A DNA stretch of 64,000 bases from Pseudonocardia autotrophica (GTDB taxonomy: Bacteria > Actinomycetota > Actinomycetes > Mycobacteriales > Pseudonocardiaceae): the NCBI RefSeq assembly GCF_003945385.1, contig NZ_AP018920.1, positions 372,001-436,000 of the forward strand, in the 5' to 3' direction. The translations under genes and the position numbers were made by a program. Numbering within the stretch: the stretch's first letter is position 1; each line of letters begins with the position of its first letter. The notes under the pieces were generated by a model that was not told the origin of the DNA, searched no databases, and was given only the letters and a program-made list of their open reading frames with translations. This document shows, piece by piece, positions 38,215 through 46,180 of the stretch.

Positions 38215-39159
38215 ATGCCTAACTCGCGCCCGTTGTCGAGGCGAACTCCGGTGCTCGCGGCGGTGCTGCTCGCGGTCGCGCTGCTGGCGGGGGCCTGCGG
38301 CACGGGATCGGACACGGCCGCGGCGGACGACGACCCGCGCCCGGTGGTGCTGGCGACCTTCACGGTGATCGCCGACATGGCCCGCGAGGTCGGCGGCGAC
38401 CGGGTCCGAGTCGAGTCGATCACCCGTCCGGGCGCGGAGATCCACGACTACGAGCCGGTGCCCGGCGATCTGGTCCGCGGCGCCGGGGCCGATCTGGTGC
38501 TGGACAACGGCATGGGCCTGGAGCGCTGGTTCGAGCAGTTCGTCGACCGCTCGGAGGCCCGGTCGGTGACGGTCAGCGACGGTGTCGAGGTGCTGCCGAT
38601 CGTGGCGGGGGAGTACCGGGACCGGCCGAACCCGCACGCGTGGATGTCACCGGTGGGCGGGGTGCGCTACGTGCAGAACATCCGGGACGCGCTGATCGAG
38701 CTCGATCCCGACGGCCGCGAGGTCTACACCGCGAACGCGGACCGCTACGCCGGCGAGATCCACCGGGTCGGCGAGGACCTGCGCGCCGAGCTCGGTGCCC
38801 TGCCCGAATCGCAGCGCGCACTGGTGACCTGCGAGGGCGCCTTCTCCTACCTGGCCCGCGATGTCGGTCTGCAGGAGGCCTACCTCTGGCCGGTGAACAG
38901 CGACGCCGAGGGCACGCCGGACCAGATCGCGAGCACGATCGGGTTCGTCCGCGACAACGCGGTCCCCGCGGTGTTCTGCGAGAGCACGGTCAACGACTCC
39001 GCGCAGCGCCAGGTCGCCGCCGAGACCGGGGCCCGCCTCGCCGGCCCGCTCTACGTCGACTCGCTGTCCGAACAGGACGGCCCGGTGCCCAGCTATCTCG
39101 AACTGCTCCGGCACGACGCACGCGTGATCGCCGAGGGACTCACCGGGGGTGTCCGATGA
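38215..39159 (+). CDS. Manganese/iron ABC transporter substrate-binding lipoprotein (SitA/MntA type)
   Basis: A 314-residue cluster A-I metal-binding lipoprotein. The signal is VLAAVLLAVALLAGAC with the mature Cys near residue 28. Metal ligands visible are His in AEIHDYEPVPGD, His in RPNPHAWMSP, a Glu in FCESTVND, and a Asp in LYVDSLSEQDGPVP. The segments GADLVLDNGMGLERWFEQF and ESTVNDSAQRQVA match the SitA/MntA (Mn/Fe) branch, and there is no His-rich loop as in ZnuA zinc binders. The stop overlaps the ATPase start. Confidence 0.87.
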   Translation: MPNSRPLSRRTPVLAAVLLAVALLAGACGTGSDTAAADDDPRPVVLATFTVIADMAREVGGDRVRVESITRPGAEIHDYEPVPGDLVRGAGADLVLDNGMGLERWFEQFVDRSEARSVTVSDGVEVLPIVAGEYRDRPNPHAWMSPVGGVRYVQNIRDALIELDPDGREVYTANADRYAGEIHRVGEDLRAELGALPESQRALVTCEGAFSYLARDVGLQEAYLWPVNSDAEGTPDQIASTIGFVRDNAVPAVFCESTVNDSAQRQVAAETGARLAGPLYVDSLSEQDGPVPSYLELLRHDARVIAEGLTGGVR

Positions 39160-39893
39160 TCGTGCTCGACGTACGGGGTGTGTCGGTGCGCTACGGCGAG
39201 GTGACCGCGCTCGACGAGGTCGACCTGCAACTGGGCGCCGGCACCGTGTGCGGCCTGCTGGGCGCCAACGGCTCCGGCAAGTCGACCCTGTTCAAGGCGA
39301 CGATGGGACTGCTGCGCCCGTACGCGGGCACCGTCCGGATCCGCGGCGGCGACGTCCGGTCCGCCCGCCGCGCCGCCGCTATCGCCTACATGCCGCAGGC
39401 CGAGGCGATCGACCCGGACTTCCCGATCACCGCCCGCGAGGTCGTCCTGACCGGCCGCTACGGCCGGATGAGCATCGCCAGACGGGCCCGGGCGGCGGAC
39501 CGCACGGCCGTCGACGAGGCGCTCGCCCGGGTCGGGCTGACCGATCTCGCCGACCGGCAGATCGGGCGGCTGTCCGGCGGGCAGCGCAAGCGCGTGTTCC
39601 TGGCCAGGGCGATCGCCCAGGACGCCCCGCTGCTGCTGCTCGACGAGCCGTTCGCCGGGGTCGACCGCGGCACCCAGGAGGCGATGACGACCGTGCTGCA
39701 CGAGCTGCGCGACGACGGCCGGACGGTGCTGGTGTCCACCCACGACATCGCGGGCGTCGACACGTTGTGCGACCGGGCGGTGCTGCTCGCCGGCCGGCTG
39801 CTGGCCGACGGGCCGCCGTCCGAGGTCGTCACACCGGAGGTGCTCGGACAGGTGTTCGGCATGCCGCCGGTCAGGGAGGGAGAGACCCGATGA
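39156..39893 (+). CDS. Metal ABC transporter ATP-binding protein (SitB/MntB type)
   Basis: A 245-residue ABC ATPase. Walker A is GANGSGKST (about residues 37-45), the Q-loop is AYMPQAEAI, the signature is RLSGGQRKRVFLARA, Walker B is LLLLDEPFAGVD, and the switch His is in VSTHDIAGVD. ATG 39156 overlaps the substrate-binding stop by ATGA, and the gene's own stop overlaps the permease start. It powers uptake of the metal bound by the SitA-like lipoprotein. Confidence 0.92.
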   Translation: MIVLDVRGVSVRYGEVTALDEVDLQLGAGTVCGLLGANGSGKSTLFKATMGLLRPYAGTVRIRGGDVRSARRAAAIAYMPQAEAIDPDFPITAREVVLTGRYGRMSIARRARAADRTAVDEALARVGLTDLADRQIGRLSGGQRKRVFLARAIAQDAPLLLLDEPFAGVDRGTQEAMTTVLHELRDDGRTVLVSTHDIAGVDTLCDRAVLLAGRLLADGPPSEVVTPEVLGQVFGMPPVREGETR

Positions 39894-40753
39894 TCGCCTG
39901 GTTGCTGGAGCCACTGCAGTTCGGGTTCATGCAGCGGGCGCTGCTGGTCGCCGTGGTGGCGGGCACGGTCGGAGCGTTGCTGTCCTGCTGGTTGACCCTG
40001 GTCGGCTGGTCGCTGATGGGCGACGCGGTGTCGCACGCGGTGCTGCCCGGGGTGGTGCTGTCCTACATCATCGGCATCCCGTTCGGTGTCGGCGCCTTCG
40101 TGTTCGGCGCCGGAGCCGTCGGGCTGATCGGGCTGGTCCGCCGCACGTCGCGGGTCAAGGAGGACGCCGCGATCGGTGTGGTCTTCACCGGTCTGTTCGC
40201 GCTCGGGCTGGTCCTGATCTCGCGCACGCCCAGCGACACCGACCTGTCGCACATCCTGTTCGGCAACCTGCTGGGGCTGTCCACCGGTGACGTGACGCAG
40301 ATCGTCGTGCTGGGGCTGATCACCGTGGTGGTGGTCCTGTTGCGGCATCGCGACTTCACCCTGGTCGCCTTCGACCGGGTGCACGCGCACGCGATCGGGA
40401 TCGAGCCGCGCCGGGTCGAGGCGCTGCTGCTGGGGCTGCTCGCACTGGCCGTCGTGGTGGCGCTGCAGGCGGTCGGGATCGTCCTGGTCGTCGCCGTCCT
40501 GATCATCCCCGGGGCGACCGCATACCTGCTGACCGACCGGATGGAGCCGATGCTCGCGGTGGCCGTCGCGGTCGCGGTGCTGTCCGGAGTGGTGGGCAGC
40601 TACGCCAGCTACTACGTGAACGTCTCCACCGGCGGGTCGGTCGTCCTCAGTCTCGCCGCCGCGTTCGTGCTGGCCTACCTGTTCGGGCCCCGGCACGGCG
40701 TGATCGCCCGGTATCGGAACGCCCGCCGACCGGTGCCTGCGGCGAGCCGCTGA
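39890..40753 (+). CDS. Metal ABC transporter permease (SitC/MntC type)
   Basis: A 287-residue ABC-3 permease with eight or nine membrane helices. Conserved family segments are LVGWSLMGDAVSHAVLPGVVLSY, SRVKEDAAIGVVFTG, GIVLVVAVLIIPGATAYLL and SYYVNVSTGGSVVL. The complete set of lipoprotein, ATPase and single permease makes a self-contained Mn/Fe importer. ATG 39890 overlaps the ATPase stop. The gene ends six bases before the convergent STAS gene. Confidence 0.92.
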   Translation: MIAWLLEPLQFGFMQRALLVAVVAGTVGALLSCWLTLVGWSLMGDAVSHAVLPGVVLSYIIGIPFGVGAFVFGAGAVGLIGLVRRTSRVKEDAAIGVVFTGLFALGLVLISRTPSDTDLSHILFGNLLGLSTGDVTQIVVLGLITVVVVLLRHRDFTLVAFDRVHAHAIGIEPRRVEALLLGLLALAVVVALQAVGIVLVVAVLIIPGATAYLLTDRMEPMLAVAVAVAVLSGVVGSYASYYVNVSTGGSVVLSLAAAFVLAYLFGPRHGVIARYRNARRPVPAASR

Positions 40754-40759
40754 GGAGGG

Positions 40760-41116
40760 TCAGCCGTCCTCCAGGACGGTCAGCGCGCCGCTGCCGGCCA
40801 GTGCGCGGTGCACCTCCCGGGTGCGGCCGCGGCGGACCCGGACCCGGGTCCCGCCCCGGCCGACCGCGACGAGGGTCTCGATCGCAGCCGTGCCGAGGTG
40901 CTCGACCCCGGACAGATCGAGCACGACGTACCGGGTGGGCCCGATCAGCTCGCGCAGGAACGTGTCGAGCGCCGCGGCGGACGCGCTGTCGACCGCGCCC
41001 AGGCAGGACACCACGAGCCGGCCGCTCGGCAGGCGGAAAGCCGTGGCGTACAGCGCGTCGGTGGCCAGCCGGTACATGTGTGGTCGGCTGGTCCCGGTGG
41101 TCTCGGGTAGGGCCAT
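40760..41116 (-). CDS. STAS-domain anti-sigma factor antagonist
   Basis: A 118-residue STAS protein of the SpoIIAA/RsbV class. Such proteins bind an anti-sigma kinase and free a SigB/SigF-type sigma factor when dephosphorylated. It has the segment VVLDLSGVEHLGTAAIETLV, where the phosphorylatable Ser/Thr of the typical D-S-G/T context reads HLGTA, so Thr would be the acceptor. ATG 41116 is chosen; the frame is open to 41221 with arginine-rich sequence. No kinase or phosphatase partner lies next to it. The six-base gap to the sitC-like stop leaves no separate terminator. Confidence 0.8.
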   Translation of the reverse strand: MALPETTGTSRPHMYRLATDALYATAFRLPSGRLVVSCLGAVDSASAAALDTFLRELIGPTRYVVLDLSGVEHLGTAAIETLVAVGRGGTRVRVRRGRTREVHRALAGSGALTVLEDG

Positions 41117-41259
41117 GGTCGTCACCGTCACCGGGTCGAGGCGGGCGGGGCGGTGGCGGGACCTCATGGCGGTGCGGCCCCGCCACCGAATCCTGGGACA
41201 CCACAACCGCTGATTCGTCACACCGACGAGATATCACCCACACCGAGGCAACCCCACGA

Positions 41260-41296
41260 GAACGGGCCCCGAGGCATGATGCCCCGGGGCCCGTTC
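41260..41296 (-). terminator. Terminator of small secreted protein gene
   Basis: An 11-bp perfect stem (41260-41270 with 41286-41296) with a partly pairing 15-base centre (GGC/GCC) lies 34 bp after the stop at 41331. The C-rich stem would form a stable hairpin in either direction. Confidence 0.65.
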
Positions 41297-41330
41297 ACGT
41301 GTCCGCGTGGATGCGGACCTGGATCAGCTA

Positions 41331-41678
41331 TCAGCCGATGCTGTCGCCGGCCCCGGAGGACTGCGCGCAGGTGTCGGACTGGTCGGTGACCGAGTCGCCG
41401 CTCTTGGCCGAGGCGTTGCCCAGCACGCCGAGGGCGCCGGTCAGGCCGTTGCCCGCAGCTGCGTCCTCGATCGGGACCTGCACGCCCAGCACGTTCACCG
41501 GGACGTTGTTGTTGCAGACCTGGACGGGCACGTTGACGTTGTTGCCGTTCAGGCCGGCGATGAGGCCCTTGGCGTCCTTGTCGATCTCGCTGCCGCCGTC
41601 CGAGGCGAACGCCATCGGGCTGATGGCGAGCAGCGCAGCCGCCGATGCCGCAACGACGATTCCAGCCTTCTTCAGCAC
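41331..41678 (-). CDS. Small secreted protein, chaplin/rodlin-like style
   Basis: A 115-residue secreted protein starting at GTG 41678 with SD AGGAG in ACAGGAGCAAACT. The signal peptide is LKKAGIVVAASAAALLAISP with cleavage after AFA. The mature part is Asn/Val/Gly-rich (NVNVPVQVCNNNVPVNVLGV) with two cysteines (CNNN, DTCAQ), ending in SSGAGDSIG. This style recalls surface-active actinobacterial cell-wall proteins such as chaplins and rodlins, though no complete chaplin repeat is present. A surface or structural role is inferred only from composition. Confidence 0.7.
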   Translation of the reverse strand: MLKKAGIVVAASAAALLAISPMAFASDGGSEIDKDAKGLIAGLNGNNVNVPVQVCNNNVPVNVLGVQVPIEDAAAGNGLTGALGVLGNASAKSGDSVTDQSDTCAQSSGAGDSIG

Positions 41679-41997
41679 AGTTTGCTCCTGTTGTGTAGTG
41701 GTCGTGCCCGAGAGCGCGCCCCTCCGTGCCGGCACAACGAACAGGTGGGAGCCCGTGCCGACTGGAAGAATCATCGCGATCGGCCGGCCTGCAAAGCAAT
41801 GCGCGCAACACTATTGAGCTAATGTATTACCGACGGTTCCGATACCCGCTGAATAGGGTGAAAACGTACCGCTCGAAATGTCACCGGAACGGGAGATCCG
41901 AGCGGCCCGGGGCGACGACATCACTCGATCGGGAGGTGTCGAACGGATGAAGATCGTAGTCACCGAGGGTGTGCCCCGGGCATGGCACGATGAGGGC
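41679..41997. other. Gene-free divergent interval
   Basis: This 319-bp stretch lies between the leftward secreted protein gene and the rightward AraC gene. It contains an unusually AT-rich section (about 41800-41880, with ATTGAGCTAATGTATTACC) that probably holds promoters. A frame reaches upstream to 41878 but its codons are not convincing. Confidence 0.5.
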
Positions 41998-42453
41998 ATG
42001 GGCGACGGCCGCGCGGAGGATCGGCGATTGCACGACATCGTCGCCATCCGGCGGGTCCGCGACCGGATCGACCGCGAGTACGCCCGGCCGCTGAACGTCG
42101 AGGCGCTGGCCCGCGGGGCCCACATGTCGGCGGGGCATCTGAGCCGGGAGTTCCGCCGCGTCTACGGCGAATCCGTGTACTCGTACCTGATGACCCGGCG
42201 GATCGAGCGGGCGATGACGCTGCTGCGCCGCGGCGATCTCACCATCACCGAGGTCTGCTTCGCGGTGGGATCCTCGTCACTGGGCACTTTCAGCACCCGG
42301 TTCACCGAGCTCGTCGGGGTGTCGCCGAGCGTCTACCGGCGTGACCATTCGCAGGCCGCCGAGGGTATCCCGCCCTGCCTGGCGAAACAGGTGACCAGGC
42401 CGGTCCGGAACCGGTCAGGAATCGAGAAGCCCGGGCCGCCGGCCCGTCCCTAG
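41998..42453 (+). CDS. AraC-family transcriptional regulator (DNA-binding domain only)
   Basis: A 151-residue AraC/XylS regulator consisting almost only of the double helix-turn-helix: IDREYARPLNVEALARGAHM, SAGHLSREFRRVYGES, and the second HTH GDLTITEVCFAVGSSSLGTF, then FTELVGVSPSVYRR. No ligand domain is present. A start at ATG 41947 is possible and would add 17 residues. It is followed after ten bases by a VOC-family gene, a common AraC-VOC pair in actinobacteria, so it probably regulates that gene. Confidence 0.85.
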   Translation: MGDGRAEDRRLHDIVAIRRVRDRIDREYARPLNVEALARGAHMSAGHLSREFRRVYGESVYSYLMTRRIERAMTLLRRGDLTITEVCFAVGSSSLGTFSTRFTELVGVSPSVYRRDHSQAAEGIPPCLAKQVTRPVRNRSGIEKPGPPARP

Positions 42454-42463
42454 GGTCGTCGCC

Positions 42464-42874
<411 letters not shown>

Positions 42875-42892
42875 GCAGACGGGCTCGCCGGT

Positions 42893-43771
42893 TCAGGCCC
42901 GGGCGGCCATCAGCTCCGCGGCGTCGACGGTGTTGCGGAACAGCATCGCGACCGTCGTCGGGCCGACCCCGCCGACCCGCGGTGTGATCGCACCGGCCGT
43001 CTCGTTGCAGGACTCGTCGACGTCGGGCAGCAGTCGCCGCCCCTCGTAGCGGACGCCACCGCCGATGACGACGCCACCGGGGCGGATGTGCTCGGGCCGG
43101 ATGATCCCCGGGACGCCGGCCGCGGCCACCAGGATGTCGGCGGCCCTGGTGTGGGTGCTCCAGTCCGGCACCCCGGTGTGGACCACCGTGACGGCGGCAT
43201 CGGCGGTCTCGCGCTTCTGCGACAGCAGGATCGACAGCGGCCGCCCCAGTGTCGCTCCCCGGCCGAGTACGACGACGTGCCGTCCGCGGACCGGGATGTC
43301 GTAGTGGTCGAGCAGCGCCTCGATCCCGGCCGGCGTGCACGGCTTCGGCGCGGGCATCCCGGCTGCCAGGCGACCCAGGTTCATCGGGTGCATGCCGTCG
43401 ACGTCCTTGTCCGGATCCACGACGGCGAGCGCGGCGCCGTAGTCCAGGTGTGCCGGGATCGGGTACTGGACGAGGACGCCGTGTACATCCGGGTCGTCGT
43501 TGAAGGCGCGGATCGCATCGTGCAGCTGCTGCTGCGTGGTGTCGGCGGGCAGGTGCACGTGTGGGGACAGGAAGCCGAGCGCGGCGGCCTGCCGCTGCTT
43601 GATCCGGATGTACCCGGCACTGGCGTCGTCGTCGCCGACGAGGATCGTCGCGAGCGACGGGGTGACGCCGCGTTCCTGCAGGGTCTGTGCGCGGGACTGC
43701 ACGGAGGCCAGCACCGCCTCGGCGACCGGAGCGCCGGGCAGCATGCGTGCGGGGGAAGGTGACAGCGACAT
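42893..43771 (-). CDS. folD: Bifunctional methylenetetrahydrofolate dehydrogenase/cyclohydrolase
   Basis: A 292-residue FolD that interconverts 5,10-methylene-, methenyl- and 10-formyl-tetrahydrofolate with NADP. It has YIRIKQRQAAALGF with the catalytic Lys, GVLVQYPIPAHLD with Gln of the folate site, DKDVDGMHPMNLGRL, PCTPAGIEAL, and the cofactor loop VVLGRGATLGRP. The last differs from the usual VGRSxxVGxP (Gly and Ala for Ser and Asn), and QYPIP replaces QLPLP, so it is a divergent FolD, perhaps a second paralogue. ATG 43771 follows a weak SD. It is divergent from the membrane protein gene at 43967. Confidence 0.88.
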   Translation of the reverse strand: MSLSPSPARMLPGAPVAEAVLASVQSRAQTLQERGVTPSLATILVGDDDASAGYIRIKQRQAAALGFLSPHVHLPADTTQQQLHDAIRAFNDDPDVHGVLVQYPIPAHLDYGAALAVVDPDKDVDGMHPMNLGRLAAGMPAPKPCTPAGIEALLDHYDIPVRGRHVVVLGRGATLGRPLSILLSQKRETADAAVTVVHTGVPDWSTHTRAADILVAAAGVPGIIRPEHIRPGGVVIGGGVRYEGRRLLPDVDESCNETAGAITPRVGGVGPTTVAMLFRNTVDAAELMAARA

Positions 43772-43928
43772 CGGCGGACCTCGGCGGGCACCCAGGCGGT
43801 CGGCACCCGCGATCCGGCTTCCCGATGGTGACCCATCCTCGTCCCGCCAGTCGCGCTGACTCCAGCATGCCGGACCGGCCGCGGTCCGTCGAGTGCCGGG
43901 TTGACCGATCCTGTCCAACTCGCATACG

Positions 43929-43944
43929 CTTTCCATATCGAAAG
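43929..43944. promoter_or_regulatory. Inverted repeat CTTTC-N6-GAAAG
   Basis: A perfect 5-bp inverted repeat (43929-43933 and 43940-43944) with centre CATATC, 22 bp upstream of ATG 43967. It is a likely operator for the winged-helix regulator encoded at 44428-44781 in the same operon. Confidence 0.4.
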
Positions 43945-43966
43945 TTGATGCAGATGGGAGAACGTC

Positions 43967-44431
43967 ATGAACGACACGCCCGAGCTCGACCAGGTCGCCG
44001 AGGCGCGCCGCAAACTCTCCGTCCATGCCGAACTGCCGCGCACCTACTGGGTCCTCTACGGGATCGCGCTGGTGCTGATGGCCGGGATCCCGATCTGGGC
44101 GTCGTACCTGCCCGGCGGGCTTCCGGACATCCAGTGGGCCCTGCTCGCGGTGACCCTGGCCGCGGCGGCCTACGCGGTGATCAGTCGTCGGCGGTCCGGC
44201 GTGTACCTCCCGCGCCGGATCAGCGCCTACCCCGGTGCGCGCCGGCTGTGGGTCGCCGTCCTCGCCGTCAGCGCCGCCGGGATCGCCGGCATCTACCTGC
44301 TGGTCGGGAACGGGCTCCGGCCGGCAGCACTGGTCCTGCTGGCGGTCGTGGCCGTGGTCGTCTTCCTCGGGCAGGTCCGGATCCGTGCCCGGATGCGGGA
44401 CGACATCGCCGCCGGCCGGGTCACGCCGTGA
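43967..44431 (+). CDS. Hypothetical four-helix membrane protein
   Basis: A 154-residue integral membrane protein with four predicted helices (WVLYGIALVLMAGIPIWASYL; IQWALLAVTLAAAAYAVI; LWVAVLAVSAAGIAGIYLLVG; ALVLLAVVAVVVFLGQV) and cytoplasmic basic loops. A GGGAGAACGTC leader precedes ATG 43967. The stop overlaps the GTG of the downstream regulator gene (GTGA). This membrane protein/regulator pairing is common in actinobacteria, but the function is unknown. Confidence 0.72.
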   Translation: MNDTPELDQVAEARRKLSVHAELPRTYWVLYGIALVLMAGIPIWASYLPGGLPDIQWALLAVTLAAAAYAVISRRRSGVYLPRRISAYPGARRLWVAVLAVSAAGIAGIYLLVGNGLRPAALVLLAVVAVVVFLGQVRIRARMRDDIAAGRVTP

Positions 44432-44781
44432 GCGGTGCGCCGGGCACAGGTGCGGGTGACACCGTGGCGGGCGAACGGCACGCGATCTTCGAGACCGGCC
44501 CCCGGCTCGCTCTGTGCGCACTGCTCCAGAGCGCGGACTGGGTCGAGTTCGGCACCGTCCGCGACCTCATCGGAGTCAGCGACTCGGCGGTCTCCAAGCA
44601 CAGCCGGACCCTGGAGGAGGCCGGGCACCTCGAGGTCCGCAAGGGCTCGGTCGGCCGCCGGCCGCGGACCTGGCTGCGGCTCACCCCGCCCGGTCGCGCA
44701 GCCCTGCGGGCCCACCTCGGGTGGCTGGACGGGCTGCGGAGCGCGATCGACGCCGCACCGCCGCCACCGGACGGACCATGA
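44428..44781 (+). CDS. Winged-helix transcriptional regulator (MarR/PadR-like)
   Basis: A 117-residue DNA-binding protein. The winged helix covers about residues 25-95: LALCALLQSADWVEFGTVRD, LIGVSDSAVSKHSRTLEEAG, and the wing VRKGSVGRRPRTWLRLTPPG. The C-terminus is short and proline-rich. It is translationally coupled by GTGA to the membrane protein gene upstream and probably autoregulates the pair through the repeat at 43929-43944. Confidence 0.82.
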   Translation: MSGAPGTGAGDTVAGERHAIFETGPRLALCALLQSADWVEFGTVRDLIGVSDSAVSKHSRTLEEAGHLEVRKGSVGRRPRTWLRLTPPGRAALRAHLGWLDGLRSAIDAAPPPPDGP

Positions 44782-44811
44782 GCGGGCCGGGGCGGCGATA
44801 GCGTGCGCCGC

Positions 44812-44991
44812 ATGGAGCAGCGGATCAGCCTCGTGACGCTCGGGGTCGCGGACCTGTCGAGGGCGCGCACCTTCTACGAGGCACTCGGCTGGCAGGGGCA
44901 GGAGATCGAGGAGACGGTGTTCTTCCAGGCCGGTGGTCAGGCGCTGGTCCTGTGGGGCCGGGAGAAGCTCGCCGCGGACTGCGGTCTGGCA
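44812..44991 (+). pseudogene. VOC-family gene truncated after ~60 codons
   Basis: From ATG 44812 the first 59 residues are a typical VOC N-terminal half (ISLVTLGVADLSRARTFYEA, then VFFQAGGQALVLWGREKLAA). After ADCGL near 44988, the reading frame continues as unrelated Arg/Pro-rich sequence. The expected C-terminal half (the HNV and YFxDPDGHxWE segments) is absent from all three frames and does not reappear after the following ABC cassette. The 3' half was thus lost by deletion or insertion with a breakpoint near 44985-44995. Confidence 0.7.
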
Positions 44992-45023
44992 CCCTGGAAG
45001 CATGATGTCGATCCGAAAGGTCC

Positions 45024-45416
45024 GTGCCGCGTAGGCGCCCGGCCCAGGTGCGGGCTCGCAATCAGCGTCAGCCCCGCCCGACGGCGATCCACGGTGTTCC
45101 GCTCTCCACCAGCCGAGCCCTCGACCGGCTCGACCGGCCCCGGCTCTCGTCGGGCAGTGTCCGTGCCGAGCTTCTCGCGTGGCGCAGAGCCGCCCGTCAA
45201 CCGCGCTCGGTGCTCGGGCGGCAGTACAACGACTGGGCCGAATTCATCGGCCCGTTCGCCCGTGACGCCCTCGAACAGGCGATGCATGCCCTACCGCGGC
45301 GTCATCGCGCGTCGCTCCGTCGCCGGATCGTCCGGTACGACGCCCTGTTCCGGGACAAGACGGTGAACGACCCCACCATCGACCCGTCGCTTCCGTGGTG
45401 GTCGCGCCGCATGTGA
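45024..45416 (+). CDS. Hypothetical basic protein
   Basis: A 130-residue basic protein starting at GTG 45024 with AAAGG a few bases upstream. The N-terminal ~30 residues are Arg/Pro-rich. The central segment (SVRAELLAWRRAARQPRSVL, then RQYNDWAEFIGPFARDALEQ) and the end DPSLPWWSRRM look like genuine protein with amphipathic helices and a tryptophan-rich terminus. Similar small proteins occur in actinobacteria without assigned function. It begins just past the VOC breakpoint and so may belong to the DNA that replaced the VOC 3' half. Confidence 0.6.
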   Translation: MPRRRPAQVRARNQRQPRPTAIHGVPLSTSRALDRLDRPRLSSGSVRAELLAWRRAARQPRSVLGRQYNDWAEFIGPFARDALEQAMHALPRRHRASLRRRIVRYDALFRDKTVNDPTIDPSLPWWSRRM

Positions 45417-45562
45417 ACCGCCTCGACACCGCGCCGTCGAGGCCGAGCTCGTCCGGGACACCTGCACCGCGATCCGTTCCGGAATCCGAGAACCGGCACA
45501 ATGCATCGGCCCTGTTCGGTGCCGCACAGGCTGCTGTCCCGGCGCGCGGTGAGGGGGTTCCG

Positions 45563-46180
45563 ATGCTGGAAGTGATCGACGTCTGCAAGTCCTATGGTGG
45601 CGAACCGCTGTTCGAGAACGTCCGGCTCGCCGTTCCGGCCGGTTCAGCGGTCGCCGTGGTGGGGGCGAACGGCTGCGGAAAGTCGACCTTCCTGCGCGGG
45701 GTGCTCGGTATCGAGGCCTTCGACACCGGCAGTGTCGTGCTCGACGGAGCCGAATTCGACGAGCGTGATCCTGCCGTCCGGGCCGCGGTCGCGGCTGACG
45801 TCGAGGAACTGCCGTCGTTTCCCGACCTGTCGGTCCGGGAGCACCTGGAGCTGATGGCCCATGCACACGCCGTGCCCGAGGCCGCTGCAGTGACCGAGAA
45901 TGTCCTGCGCGAGCTGCAGCTGCAATCGGCCGCCGACCGGATGCCGGCGACGCTGTCGAGTGGTCAACGTCGTCGGTTGGCGTTCGGGGCGTGGCTGGTC
46001 CGGCCCCGACGGGTCCTGGTGCTCGACGAACCCGAGCAGCGGCTCGACACCGACGGACGGGCTTGGCTCGCCGATGCCCTGCTGACCGAGCGCAGGAACG
46101 GCACCGCCGTTCTGTTCGCCACCCACGACCGCGCGCTGGTCGACCAGGTCGCGGACGACGTGCTGCGGATCGGCCGGTGA
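45563..46180 (+). CDS. ABC transporter ATP-binding protein
   Basis: A 205-residue ABC ATPase. Walker A is GANGCGKST (about residues 35-43), the signature is a divergent TLSSGQRRRLAFG, Walker B is VLVLDEPEQRLDTDG, and the switch His is in FATHDRALVDQ. The D-loop region PEQRLDT differs from the usual P-x-x-G-L-D. Its stop overlaps the start of the membrane protein gene (GTGA), making an exporter-type pair. No substrate-binding gene is present, so export is more likely than import. Confidence 0.88.
   Translation: MLEVIDVCKSYGGEPLFENVRLAVPAGSAVAVVGANGCGKSTFLRGVLGIEAFDTGSVVLDGAEFDERDPAVRAAVAADVEELPSFPDLSVREHLELMAHAHAVPEAAAVTENVLRELQLQSAADRMPATLSSGQRRRLAFGAWLVRPRRVLVLDEPEQRLDTDGRAWLADALLTERRNGTAVLFATHDRALVDQVADDVLRIGR

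Noticed and set aside
38215..40753. Zinc transporter ZnuABC
   Set aside because: The binding protein lacks the His-rich loop and carries SitA/MntA-type motifs, so Mn/Fe is preferred. Zinc is not excluded experimentally.
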